Counted from the stretch's first letter, positions 54,516-62,882 are shown. The stretch is 64,000 bases of DNA from an uncultured Chlorobiaceae bacterium (GCA_903871235.1 CAIQGA010000025.1:19930-83929), one strand, 5' to 3'. Translations and numbers: made by a program. The notes: a model not told the origin generated them from the sequence alone.

Positions 54516-55487
54516 TTACCAGGGTGTTGGAGGTGAAATGGTGCCCATGCGGGTATCATAAAGCGACTGGAGAATCAGCCTGCTTATTGCCATGGCTGCA
54601 ACTCGTTTTTTTGCAGCATCTTTTGAAGGCAGAAGATTTTTTATGTATCGGGCAACATACCAGAGAAGTTCGACGCCTGTGGCCAGTAACATGGGGATAA
54701 GGCCCTTGTTTTTGCGATAATAGAGGCACTCGCTGCGCATTCTGAAAGAGAGTACCTGTGCCGCTCCCACATCAATCGTTTTGTCTTTTCTTGTTTTACT
54801 GCTGGCCCCGCCAATGTGTATGACCTCGGCATCCGGAGTAAAATAGACTTTCCATCCTGCTTTTTTGGCACGAAAACAGAGGTCGGTCTCCTCATAGTAG
54901 AGGTAGAAACGAAGGTCGAATAATCCGATTGAGTCGAGCATCTTTTTGCGTAAAATCGTATAGGTGCCTGGTACCCAGTCTACTTCTATGGGCTGGTCGT
55001 AAGCAAATCCGCCGAATTCGTGGTGGTTCAGGAGAGGAGATGTGGGAAATTTCCCGCTGATTCCCGAGAGTGTAAGCAGTTTGTAGAGTGCATTGGGAAA
55101 CCGGCGGGCTGAAGGTTCGATATGGCCTTGAGGTGAGATTATTTTGCCACCGCAAAGACCGCATTTGGGAGTGCGATCCATAAACTCTATGCAGCTTTGA
55201 ATTGATGATGGCCTGATGTAGGCATCGGGGTTAAGCAGGATGATATACTGGCCGGTTGCATGCTCAAACGCCTGGTTATTTGCTGCGGCAAAGCCAAGGT
55301 TTTGAGTGTTTGCAGTAAGGCGCACAGAAGGAAATTCATTCTGCACCATAATGACGGAATCGTCGGTTGAGTTGTTGTCGACAACAAAAACCTCAAGATC
55401 AATACCGGCACTATGGGAAAAAAGGGCCTGCAGGCAGTTACGGAGAATATCCTTTGTGTTGTAGCTGACGATGATTACTGATACCAT
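54516..55487 (-). CDS. Glycosyltransferase family 2 (rhamnosyltransferase-like)
   Basis: A 323-residue enzyme: VSVIIVSYNTKDILRNCLQALFSH, LEVFVVDNNSTDDSVIMVQ, LGFAAANNQAFEHATGQYIILLNPDAYIRP (NPD in place of DxD, as in rhamnosyltransferase-like members), GFAYDQPIEVDWVPGTYTILRKKMLDSIGLFDLRFYLYYEETDLCFRAKKAGW (the EETDLC motif). The C-terminal region has one hydrophobic patch. Typical WbbL-like glycosyltransferase. It starts 25 bases after the RsbW-like ATPase gene, so regulatory and synthetic genes are within one operon. Confidence 0.9.
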   Translation of the reverse strand: MVSVIIVSYNTKDILRNCLQALFSHSAGIDLEVFVVDNNSTDDSVIMVQNEFPSVRLTANTQNLGFAAANNQAFEHATGQYIILLNPDAYIRPSSIQSCIEFMDRTPKCGLCGGKIISPQGHIEPSARRFPNALYKLLTLSGISGKFPTSPLLNHHEFGGFAYDQPIEVDWVPGTYTILRKKMLDSIGLFDLRFYLYYEETDLCFRAKKAGWKVYFTPDAEVIHIGGASSKTRKDKTIDVGAAQVLSFRMRSECLYYRKNKGLIPMLLATGVELLWYVARYIKNLLPSKDAAKKRVAAMAISRLILQSLYDTRMGTISPPTPW

Positions 55488-55512
55488 GTGTATCCTGACG
55501 GAGTTTGGTTGG

Positions 55513-55956
55513 TTATGAATGTACCGGGTTTGCCACTTCCACCTGTTTGGTCATCAACAGATTGTTTTTGCCTTTACTTCTGGAATAGGAGACTTTATCC
55601 ATAAGGTGATTGATAAGAAACAGCCCGTACCCTCTCTCTGGATAATTGGAAATAACAGGGGGCTGTGTGTGAGGGTTGAATTGCGGATTAGAGTCAATCA
55701 CTGTTGCAGTAAGCTCCTGTTTATTAGTGGTAAAGGTGATTGCGACCTCTTTTTCCTTATTGGAAGGTTCGGCATACCGTACAGAATTTGTAAAAGATTC
55801 GCTGACGGAGAGTTCGAACGCATGAGCAAATTCTGCAATGTTGCTGGTAGCTTGTACTTCATGAGCAAAAATTTCAGCGACATTGCCGGCTATAATAGAA
55901 GCTACCTTGACATAGATTAAGTCGCCCTGCAGGGTAAGGGTGAGTATCTTTTTCAT
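55513..55956 (-). CDS. RsbW/SpoIIAB-like ATP-binding protein (anti-sigma-factor-type)
   Basis: A 147-residue protein with a single HATPase_c domain: an N box SVSESFTNSVRYAEPSNKE, a VIDSNPQFNP segment in the D/G1 position and a G2 box YPERGYGLFLINHLMDKVSYSR. There is no phosphoacceptor domain, as in RsbW/SpoIIAB anti-sigma kinases that phosphorylate STAS antagonists. The start at 55956 (MKKILTLTL) was chosen over a longer frame to 56037. It is 28 bases downstream of a STAS gene, and a second STAS gene lies 1.4 kb upstream. Its target (sigma factor or enzyme) is not evident. Confidence 0.85.
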   Translation of the reverse strand: MKKILTLTLQGDLIYVKVASIIAGNVAEIFAHEVQATSNIAEFAHAFELSVSESFTNSVRYAEPSNKEKEVAITFTTNKQELTATVIDSNPQFNPHTQPPVISNYPERGYGLFLINHLMDKVSYSRSKGKNNLLMTKQVEVANPVHS

Positions 55957-55984
55957 ACAAGATCTATAAAATTGTTTTGATTGA

Positions 55985-56305
55985 TTAAACAACTGCCGTT
56001 GCAACGTCATCATATATATCAAACAACGTCGATGCATTTGTTAATTCAAAAACCTTCTTGACCCGCTCGTTCAGATTTGCAAGTTTAAAGAGAGCTCCGG
56101 CGGCTTTTTTCTTACGGGCAATTCCTACCAGAGCGCCAAGACCGCTACTATCGAGAAAGTCCACTTGTTCAAGATTAATTACCAAAGACTGACTTTCCGG
56201 CGATTGCTCTATATGGCTTTTCAGTTGAGAAACCGATGACGCATTAAGAATGCCTTTCAGTGATATAATGGCAAAGTTATTGCTGTTTTTTTCAGTGATA
56301 GTCAT
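55985..56305 (-). CDS. STAS-domain anti-sigma antagonist-like protein (copy A)
   Basis: A 106-residue single STAS domain: ISLKGILNASSVSQLKSHIEQ, SLVINLEQVDFLDSSGLGALVGIARKKKAAG, FKLANLNERVKKVFELTNASTLFDIYDD. The DSSGLG motif contains the Ser normally phosphorylated by RsbW-type kinases. This is the SpoIIAA/RsbV pattern. Start overlaps the preceding fusion gene stop by 4 bases, so it is translationally coupled to it, and the ATPase gene follows 28 bases later. Confidence 0.88.
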   Translation of the reverse strand: MTITEKNSNNFAIISLKGILNASSVSQLKSHIEQSPESQSLVINLEQVDFLDSSGLGALVGIARKKKAAGALFKLANLNERVKKVFELTNASTLFDIYDDVATAVV

Positions 56306-57678
56306 ACGGTGTTTTCCTGATGTATTCTATTGAAAAGAGCTTTATGTGTCATTGCTACATCTTTAAAAAGATTGCTGTGAACAGCATAGTAATGGTTGAC
56401 AATATCTGAATCACTATCATTTTGTGGCCAATCTTCAGCTTCGGCATAACTGAAGACGCCGGGTCGATAGTGCGCCTTACTCTCCTGATTCACCTCAATC
56501 AGTCGGCTTCCGATAATATCAAGATGGCCACTCAGTACCTTAAAAAGCCACAGAAAGCGATCAAGTGAAAAGAAAACAGCGAGAGTACTCAGCATGCCTT
56601 TTTTTCTTAGAGTCGTCACTGGCAGAGCCACCTTGCACCGTGGTTTTGCGGAGTGATAGATTATTTGTTTTGTCGACCAGGAGCCTCTTGACTTAAGGAT
56701 TGGCCTCAAAAGAAGATAGGGTAGTAACAGGATAAGAATTAACAATACGGCAATACAACTGTGCACTATTCGCAGCAGGAAAGTGGTAGAACCGTCAGTT
56801 TGGCTTATGCTGCTTAAAAGATGCGGATCTTCCATTGTCAGCGAGAGCCCGCTTTCGGGGTCAATAAGAACATTGCCAGAAGCAATTTTTTTTTCAATTT
56901 CAAGATGTTCACCAACAAAGGTGTTATCCATAACAATGCTTGATGCAACAGTGCTTTTCCGGTCGATAATCACATTGTTCCCAATTATTGCGGACGGACC
57001 TATTACTGAACCGGCAAGTATCTGGACGTTGTTGCCGATAATTACCGGTTTAACAATTTTCGCACTTTTTTGAATGATAACATTTCTGCCAATGTAACAT
57101 CCAGCCTCATTGTTATACCCGGGAAGCACATAGTGCAATAATCTGTTCTGCAGCAGATCTTTGGCGAGTTGATAGTACTGCCCTGCAGAGTCAAGAACAA
57201 CAGTCGATAAAGGAGGAGTCTCTTGACTGTTTTCCGAATTGAGAGGCGAGCCTGTCAAGCTGAGGGTTCTTTTGCCGAAACCGGGGAGATCGCCTGATGG
57301 AAGGGAGGCAAAATAAGAACGGTAATCAGCATTTTTATTGTAATGAAGAAAAAGGATGTTGTTGATAATCATAATCCGCTCATCCGTACAGAATCTGCTG
57401 TTTTTTTCCAGGATTTTATTGAGGCTGTCGGATGGCAGAGAGTTGGCATAACTGATAGCAATGCCCCATCTATCGCCTTTTTCGCAAAAGCTTTCAACAT
57501 CATTGATTGCTTCGTCACTTATAATCCTGATAGCGGTGCTGCCAGCCAGGATAGAAAAATCAATGAAAAACTCGATAAACGGTTTATTGCACAGGGGGAC
57601 AAGCAGCGGATGATGGCCGGGTAAAATATCGTGCAACCACGGATAATCGAGCTTTTTTGTAATAATTATTGTTTTCAT
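56302..57678 (-). CDS. Nucleotidyltransferase-like / beta-helix / degenerate sugar-transferase fusion protein
   Basis: A 458-residue protein of mixed architecture. Residues 1 to about 150 resemble a sugar nucleotidyltransferase fold (PLLVPLCNKPFIEFFIDFSILAG, IRIISDE) without a clear GxGTRxxP loop. Residues about 190-265 are hexapeptide beta-helix turns (GCYIGRNVIIQKSAKIVKPVIIGNNVQI, GPSAIIGNNVIID). A hydrophobic segment (IVHSCIAVLLILILLLPYLLLRPIL) is followed by a C-terminal part like bacterial sugar transferases: DRFLWLFKVLSGHLDIIGSR aligns with DELPQLWNVLxGDMSLVGPR, but the catalytic Asp-Glu is Asp-Arg. YRPGVFSY then corresponds to the PGITG region. Catalytic activity is doubtful. It is placed between two STAS genes. 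Confidence 0.65.
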   Translation of the reverse strand: MKTIIITKKLDYPWLHDILPGHHPLLVPLCNKPFIEFFIDFSILAGSTAIRIISDEAINDVESFCEKGDRWGIAISYANSLPSDSLNKILEKNSRFCTDERIMIINNILFLHYNKNADYRSYFASLPSGDLPGFGKRTLSLTGSPLNSENSQETPPLSTVVLDSAGQYYQLAKDLLQNRLLHYVLPGYNNEAGCYIGRNVIIQKSAKIVKPVIIGNNVQILAGSVIGPSAIIGNNVIIDRKSTVASSIVMDNTFVGEHLEIEKKIASGNVLIDPESGLSLTMEDPHLLSSISQTDGSTTFLLRIVHSCIAVLLILILLLPYLLLRPILKSRGSWSTKQIIYHSAKPRCKVALPVTTLRKKGMLSTLAVFFSLDRFLWLFKVLSGHLDIIGSRLIEVNQESKAHYRPGVFSYAEAEDWPQNDSDSDIVNHYYAVHSNLFKDVAMTHKALFNRIHQENTV

Positions 57679-57687
57679 GGTCCCAGC

Positions 57688-58044
57688 TTATGGCATTGCT
57701 GCTACTTCTTTGAATGAGGTTACAGCGGAGGCGGCGTCAGGGTATATAGAAAAAAGCTGTTTCGCCTTGGTAAGCTCAAAAATTAAAGAGACCTTGGGCC
57801 CAAGAGCAGCAAGCCTGAGATCGCCCTTATGCTCAAGAGCCTTGCGCAGACAGGATACTATTGCACCCAAACCGCTACTGTCGATAAAGTCCAGAGCGCT
57901 GCAGTCAAAAACAATATTGGCACTATCCTGTAACCAAAGTGAAAATGCCTTTTGAAGTTCCTTGCAGTTCGTTGCATCAATCCGAACCTGCAGTACCGCA
58001 ATGCCAATTATTTTATCGGTGGATGTGTCAAGTTGAAAAATCAT
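57688..58044 (-). CDS. STAS-domain anti-sigma antagonist-like protein (copy B)
   Basis: A 118-residue single STAS domain with IAVLQVRIDATNCKELQKAF, ANIVFDCSALDFIDSSGLGAIVSCLRKALEHKGDLRLAALGPKVSLIFELTKAKQLFSIYPDA. Like copy A, it has the phosphorylatable Ser in DSSGLG and is alike over the domain, although divergent. It lies 9 bases before the fusion gene and 14 bases after the sugar transferase gene in transcription order. Confidence 0.88.
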   Translation of the reverse strand: MIFQLDTSTDKIIGIAVLQVRIDATNCKELQKAFSLWLQDSANIVFDCSALDFIDSSGLGAIVSCLRKALEHKGDLRLAALGPKVSLIFELTKAKQLFSIYPDAASAVTSFKEVAAMP

Positions 58045-58058
58045 AGTGTTATCGTGTT

Positions 58059-58778
58059 TTAGTATGCACCTTTGCCTGTCAGCACGGCAGGGACAGTTTT
58101 TAGAAGCAGAAGAAGATCATTGAGAAAACTGGCGCTTTGAATATACTGCATATCAAGCATCACCTGTTCATTAAAAGGGATGTCGCTTCTGCCACTTACC
58201 TGCCAGAGGCAGGTAATGCCGGGTATGACGTGTAGTCTTTTACGCTCTTCAAGGGTGTATTTTGCCACCTCCGACGGAAGTGGTGGTCTGGGTCCGACAA
58301 GACTCATGTCTCCAATGAGGACATTGAGCAGTTGCGGCAGTTCATCGATGCTGAGTTTGCGGATTATTTTTCCAACCCTTGTGATTCTGGGATCTTTTTT
58401 AATTTTGAATATGACACCTGCCGTTGACTCGTTCATCGCTGTAAGTCCAGCTTTTAAGTGGTCGGCATTAAGAATCATCGACCTGAATTTATAAAACTTG
58501 AAATGCCTTCCATTTCGACCCACCCTTGTTTGATAATAGAGGACCGGACCGGGATTTTCAATCCAGATACAGAGCGCTGTCAGGAAAAAGAGAGGAAGAA
58601 AAAATAATCCGGCAACTATTGCCACCGTTATATCCAGCACTCTTTTCAGAAGATAGGAAAACATCACCGTGACCTCCCATGAAGTGACCTTGATGGAGCG
58701 TCTGAAGCGTACCTTTGGATTGAGCGACTCGCTTACTTTTTCTATCAGCTCTTTTCGGACTGTTGGATCAAGTTCCAT
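58059..58778 (-). CDS. Bacterial sugar transferase (polyprenyl-phosphate initiating, WbaP/PglC-type)
   Basis: A 239-residue membrane protein. One hydrophobic segment (VLDITVAIVAGLFFLPLFFLTALCIW, about residues 45-70) is followed by the catalytic region: PGPVLYYQTRVGRNGRHFKFYKFRSM, SIDELPQLLNVLIGDMSLVGPRPPLPSE with the Asp-Glu pair and the GPRP motif, and a PGITCLWQVSGRSDIPFNEQVMLDMQYI end. Expected to transfer a sugar 1-phosphate from a nucleotide to undecaprenyl phosphate, the first step of polysaccharide assembly. Its N-terminal extension (residues 1-40, basic) is not part of the family domain. Confidence 0.94.
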   Translation of the reverse strand: MELDPTVRKELIEKVSESLNPKVRFRRSIKVTSWEVTVMFSYLLKRVLDITVAIVAGLFFLPLFFLTALCIWIENPGPVLYYQTRVGRNGRHFKFYKFRSMILNADHLKAGLTAMNESTAGVIFKIKKDPRITRVGKIIRKLSIDELPQLLNVLIGDMSLVGPRPPLPSEVAKYTLEERKRLHVIPGITCLWQVSGRSDIPFNEQVMLDMQYIQSASFLNDLLLLLKTVPAVLTGKGAY

Positions 58779-58812
58779 AGAAAACCACCGTGTAGAGTGT
58801 CGATTAATTGCG

Positions 58813-59589
58813 TTATGGGGACTTTTTTGAATGAGTGCCAGAGAACGATTTTGAGAGTTCTTTCAATGCCAATGGTATAAAACGGCTATCCCTTATCAGA
58901 TAACGCCTCCACATTCGTGTTGGTTCGCTTGCCAGGCGCCAGATCCATTCGCAGCCCGATCTCTGCACCCACAAAGGGGCTCGATTAATAACGCCTGCGG
59001 CGAAATCAAACGCAGCGCCAACACAGAGTATCGGCCCTACGTGAAGTCTCTCACTATGTTTCGCGGCCCATTTTTCCTGTTTAGGGGCCCCGACACCGAT
59101 AAAAAGAATGTCGACATCTCGGGCGTTTATATCATTGATAATCCAATCGGTCTGTTCCGGCCTGTTCTCAAATCCAAAAGGGGGGCAGTAGATGCCCGAT
59201 ATTTTTAGACCAGCAAATTTGCGTTTAAGTTTCATTGCCGCCTGTTCGGCAATACCGGGATTTCCACCGAGGAAATAAATATTCAAGTCTGTTTTTGCAG
59301 CTTTTTCACAGACGGCGATCAAGAGGTCGGCACCGGTTACCCGCTCCGGAAGACTTTCGCCTTTTACTATTTTGCTCAGCCAGACAATGGGCATTCCATC
59401 AGCGTATCGAAAGAGTGCATTGTCATAGATACGCTTCATATCGCTATCATCTTGCAGCATAACGATATGGTCTACATTTGGCGTTACAACAAGGCCTTTC
59501 TTCTTTTCCCTGCCGGCGTTAAGTATTTGAGTAACCGCTGAGGAGAGTGTTGCCCGTTCAAATGAAACGCCTAAGAGTTCTGTTTGCAT
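58813..59589 (-). CDS. WecG/TagA/CpsF-family glycosyltransferase
   Basis: A 258-residue enzyme of the GT26 family. Motifs are LGVSFERATLSSAVTQIL, VVTPNVDHIVMLQ (NVDH), LFRYADGMPIVWLSKI (the ADGMP motif with catalytic Asp), RVTGADLL, IYFLGGNPGIAEQAAM, VDILFIGVGAPKQEKWAAKH and VGAAFDFAAGVINRAPLWVQRSGCEWIWRLASEPTRMWRRYL. It adds the second sugar (for example ManNAc-type) to the lipid-linked first sugar. The start at 59589 fits the family; the frame also opens at 59652, giving 21 more residues. It is the first gene of the long minus-strand polysaccharide run. Confidence 0.9.
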   Translation of the reverse strand: MQTELLGVSFERATLSSAVTQILNAGREKKKGLVVTPNVDHIVMLQDDSDMKRIYDNALFRYADGMPIVWLSKIVKGESLPERVTGADLLIAVCEKAAKTDLNIYFLGGNPGIAEQAAMKLKRKFAGLKISGIYCPPFGFENRPEQTDWIINDINARDVDILFIGVGAPKQEKWAAKHSERLHVGPILCVGAAFDFAAGVINRAPLWVQRSGCEWIWRLASEPTRMWRRYLIRDSRFIPLALKELSKSFSGTHSKKSP

Positions 59590-59854
59590 ATTTTCTGGTT
59601 CTTTGGGCTCATGGTTGATTATTATTTTCGGAAACAACCAAAAAGCTTTCATAGCTTCCGAAAAAAATCACTCTTGACAATTGAAGCTAACGCTCCAATA
59701 CCTCATTTTTAATTTTTGAGAGACAGATGATTTTGCATGGATACAATCAATGCGTTAACCACCCCGCAGAGATGTGCCTTTGTTTTTAAAAGCCCTTTTT
59801 TTATCAATTCCAGCCAGGTTTATCGCACTATTTTTTAACTATACTATTCTGAAA

Positions 59855-59870
59855 TACAATTACAGTGCCA
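59855..59870 (-). promoter_or_regulatory. Near-consensus sigma-54 -24/-12 element facing the polysaccharide operon
   Basis: The minus strand reads TGGCAC at 59870-59865, then 5 bases, then TTGTA at 59859-59855. The RpoN consensus is TGGCAC-N5-TTGCA, so only the -12 C is replaced by T. The site faces the wecG-like gene, about 265 bases upstream of its start. The missing -12 C may mean that it is not used. Confidence 0.3.
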
Positions 59871-60031
59871 GAACGTGATAAAGTAGATAACGATATATAA
59901 AGAAATGTTTTGAAAGTAAATAAGGAGGGGTGGATGCATCGCTTGACTGTCACAATGCGAGAAATCCTTTTTTTTATCTCTCATGTCGAGAGAGAAAAAA
60001 AGAAAACGCCAGCCGCAGGAGCAATGCAGGG

Positions 60032-60047
60032 GCACGCCACGGCGTGC
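60032..60047. repeat. Inverted repeat related to the nadE/nadB palindrome
   Basis: GCACGCC (60032-60038) and GGCGTGC (60041-60047) are inverted copies separated by two bases. The same core occurs in the 20-bp palindrome at 5467-5486. It lies 19 bases after the stop of the PAS kinase gene. It looks like a member of a dispersed REP-like family. Confidence 0.6.
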
Positions 60048-60065
60048 TATGGTACAGCAGGCACC

Positions 60066-62834
60066 TCACTTTTCAGCACGCTTTTTCAGCGGCACCTGTA
60101 CCGTAACGGTTGTTCCCTCCAAAGGTTTGCTTTCGATTAAAAGCGTGCCATGCATCTCTTTAATGATTCCCTGACTGATCGGCAATCCGAGGCCGGTACC
60201 TTTTTCTGATGTTTTGGTTGTATAGAATGGCTGCGTAATGTAGTCAAGCTCTTCACGGTGGATGCCGATACCTGTATCCTGAACCCTAAGAACAACCGAA
60301 GAGTCCTCACGCGATGAGTTTATCTTGATTTTCATGACAAAATCCAAGCCGGTTTTTTCTTTTTTTTCTTCAAGGGCATCGATGGAGTTGCGTAACAGGT
60401 TCAGTATCATCTGTTCAAACTTGTAGATATTGCCCGATACCGGCTGGTCTGTTTCGGTAGTCGTAAAATCGAGTGCAATGTTTTTCTCGTAACAGAGCAG
60501 GGAGACAATATCCATTGCTGCCCTTATGGCGGCATTGCAGTCAAAAACGGACGATCCTTTTTTTGATTCTTTGCCCGAAAACGAGCGGATCGTATCAACA
60601 ATTGTCTCAATACGCTCAATATTATGAAGGAGTTTTTTCGATGTATTGGTTATATCGCTTTTGACCTCACCGCTGTATTTATTGGCATCAACAAGCATTT
60701 TATCAACAACCAGACCTATGGTATTGATAGGTTGATAGATCTCATGTGCAATTCCCGCAGCCATTTCACCAAGACCAGTCAAGGTTTTGTTGAAGAGATG
60801 TTCACTTTCAATGAGTTTGCGCTGTGAAATATCGCGCAGAATAATCAGATATGATTGGGCCTCTCCATTGCAATCTTCAACCAAAGAGAGACTTATTTCT
60901 GATGAACAGATGGAGTTATCTTTCTTTTTCAGGAGGAATTCATATTTTTCTACCGTTCTCTCCCTCTTTACTTTTGCAAGGGCTTCCTTCCATGCATCAA
61001 CATCACGAGGGTGCAGCAGAGAGGATAAGCGGAGTCCAAGGAGTTCCTCCCGACTTCTGGCCCCATACAGGTCAAGCCCCATATTGGAAACACTGAGGAT
61101 AGTCCCGTTCAGGTCAACCGTCAAAATGCTGTCGGCAAGTGCTTCGAGCCGCTTGCGTTCGGTAATATCAAAAATAATGGCATAGATAAAGGGCTTACCT
61201 CCAATCTCAATACTGTTGCTGAACACCTCCACATCACGAATAGAGGCATCCGCAATGCGGTTACGAAACACAAAATGCTGCTCCTTATTGCTCACACAAC
61301 GCTCTATTTGCCGCTTGAGCTCTTCAGGTGGCACCGTGCTGATCTGGATTTGATCAAGGCGCATCCGGCAAAGCTCTTCAATCGGCCAGCCATACAAGTC
61401 GGCAGCCGCCTGGTTAGCCTCAACAATAGCCCCATTCTCGGGGTCTACAATAATTTTAGCTGCTGCGTGGCTTTCAAACAGCTTTCTAAAGTGTTCTTCA
61501 TGCTCACCAAGAGTCTTTTCCAATCGCTTGCGCTCTGTGATATCAATACCTACACCGATCAAAAAAGGGTTTACGCCAAGAGTAACTTTTCGGGTTGTTA
61601 CCAAAAACCAACGGTACTCAGGCCCTCCATTAAGCCGCACCCGATACTCAAAAGTTATTTCATCATCCTCATTGGATAGAGCGCTTTGCAGTGTCTTCTT
61701 TGCTCGCTCCCTGTCATCCGGATGCACAAGCTTCAGACTGTTAAAACCTATGCCATCGCCTTGCTGGTGGCCGAAAATTTCTCTCCGCACATAGTCGTTA
61801 TAGCGCACAATCAACCCGTTCTGGTCAACCAGGTAAAAAATTCCGGGGATACTCTCGATCAACGAACGGTTGATTGCCGCTTCAGTCTGTAACTGCAGCT
61901 CAATGGTTTTGGCCTCGGAAATGTTCTGGACAAAAACAAGCAACTGATCCACCTTGCCCTCTTTATCAGTAATCGGGTAGATGGTATGACGGAGAGTCGC
62001 ATCACCCTGCTCATCCTCCCACGAGAGAGGTTTTGCAGTGGTGATGACTTTTTTGGTGCAATTCCTGCGTAGCTCACGCAGCTCAGGCGTCAGCAGATCA
62101 AGTACGTTCGTATTCAGACACTCCTCGACACTTTTGCCAAAACTTGCGGTAAAGGCCGTGTTGGCCGCAAGAATGGAATAGTGAGTATCCATAAGAAAAA
62201 CAGGATCTGCAAAATTGTCAAAGAGGGAGTGGATCGATTTGTCCCAATGCCTTTTTTTCTCCTGAAGCAAGGCATTTTCCTTCCTGGCATTGCAGAGATC
62301 TGTGATATCAGAGAGGGTAAGGCGGCACTCTTTGCACTCTTCGTCCACAAGGGCATCACAATGAAAGATACGCCGGGGAGCAGAAGCATGATGAGCTTCG
62401 CGGCTGTCGTTTTCCAGAAAGGCAATATTCGCCTCTCTATGTTGCATGGAGCAGAAGGCGTCTTCAAGGAACACATTGAACCCTTGAATCGCTTCATCAG
62501 CAACAAAGCAGCTTAACCGTTTCTTCACCAAGAAGGGAAGCATCTTTTTTGCCGCTACGTTTGCCCGGAGTACCCGGCACTCTCTTGTAAGTGTCAGGTA
62601 CCCAAGAGGGGCCTCCTCGTAAAGATCGGCGTACTGCTCCAATGACTTTTCCAACGCATTTCTTGTCAGCTCCAGCTCATCGTGTTGCATTTCAAGTTCA
62701 ATCTGGTGAACCGAAAGCTCATGAATAATGCGAATCATCTCTTCAGGTGACGAAGAAACATTCGGCAGAGTTATCTGCCTCCGCAGCAATTGCTCTTCAG
62801 CAAGTGAGCGCAGTATCTTCAGATCTGCGCTCAC
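60066..62834 (-). CDS. Five-PAS soluble sensor histidine kinase, start next to an octanucleotide repeat
   Basis: A 922-residue kinase without transmembrane segments. A coiled N-terminal region (RIIHELSVHQIELEMQHDELELTRNALEKS) is followed by about five PAS/PAC units, among them MDTHYSILAANTAF, FYLVDQNGLIVRYNDYV and DPENGAIVEANQAAADLYGW, and the phosphoacceptor His in GIAHEIYQPINTI. The N box NLLRNSIDALEEK and the ATP lid GIGIHREE...GTGLGLPISQGI follow. The nominal start at 62834 is GTG, with no ribosome site upstream. A tandem 8-bp repeat lies directly before it. An ATG at 62890-62892, beyond the repeat, is 58 bases upstream, so it is out of frame at the present repeat number. The true start may therefore be repeat-dependent. 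Confidence 0.85.
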   Translation of the reverse strand: MSADLKILRSLAEEQLLRRQITLPNVSSSPEEMIRIIHELSVHQIELEMQHDELELTRNALEKSLEQYADLYEEAPLGYLTLTRECRVLRANVAAKKMLPFLVKKRLSCFVADEAIQGFNVFLEDAFCSMQHREANIAFLENDSREAHHASAPRRIFHCDALVDEECKECRLTLSDITDLCNARKENALLQEKKRHWDKSIHSLFDNFADPVFLMDTHYSILAANTAFTASFGKSVEECLNTNVLDLLTPELRELRRNCTKKVITTAKPLSWEDEQGDATLRHTIYPITDKEGKVDQLLVFVQNISEAKTIELQLQTEAAINRSLIESIPGIFYLVDQNGLIVRYNDYVRREIFGHQQGDGIGFNSLKLVHPDDRERAKKTLQSALSNEDDEITFEYRVRLNGGPEYRWFLVTTRKVTLGVNPFLIGVGIDITERKRLEKTLGEHEEHFRKLFESHAAAKIIVDPENGAIVEANQAAADLYGWPIEELCRMRLDQIQISTVPPEELKRQIERCVSNKEQHFVFRNRIADASIRDVEVFSNSIEIGGKPFIYAIIFDITERKRLEALADSILTVDLNGTILSVSNMGLDLYGARSREELLGLRLSSLLHPRDVDAWKEALAKVKRERTVEKYEFLLKKKDNSICSSEISLSLVEDCNGEAQSYLIILRDISQRKLIESEHLFNKTLTGLGEMAAGIAHEIYQPINTIGLVVDKMLVDANKYSGEVKSDITNTSKKLLHNIERIETIVDTIRSFSGKESKKGSSVFDCNAAIRAAMDIVSLLCYEKNIALDFTTTETDQPVSGNIYKFEQMILNLLRNSIDALEEKKEKTGLDFVMKIKINSSREDSSVVLRVQDTGIGIHREELDYITQPFYTTKTSEKGTGLGLPISQGIIKEMHGTLLIESKPLEGTTVTVQVPLKKRAEK

Positions 62835-62836
62835 TT

Positions 62837-62882
62837 GCTGCTGTGCTGCTGTGCTGCTGTGCTGCTGTGCTGCTGTGCTGCT
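62837..62882. repeat. Octanucleotide tandem repeat (GCTGCTGT, 5.75 copies)
   Basis: GCTGCTGT is repeated five times (62837-62876) plus six further bases, all identical. Its right flank on the minus strand contains ATGGCAAATAAG at 62881-62892. A unit of 8 is not a multiple of three, so each change shifts the reading frame. Such repeats are typical of slipped-strand phase variation. Confidence 0.9.

Larger units (their letters stand above)
59590..60065. other. Gap upstream of the polysaccharide operon
   Basis: No gene was recognised in this 476-base stretch (413 bases if the wecG-like gene starts at 59652). It contains a near-consensus sigma-54 element facing the operon, an inverted repeat with T/A arms and an REP-like palindrome near the kinase stop. 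It is likely the main promoter region of the operon. Confidence 0.6.

Noticed and set aside
59968..60001. Inverted repeat with T-rich left arm and A-rich right arm
   Set aside because: The polarity is wrong for an intrinsic terminator on either strand: the T tract comes before and the A tract after the GAGAG stem.
62837..62882. Short tandem repeat considered as part of a CRISPR array
   Set aside because: The units are 8 bp and directly adjacent, with no spacers; it is a simple sequence repeat.
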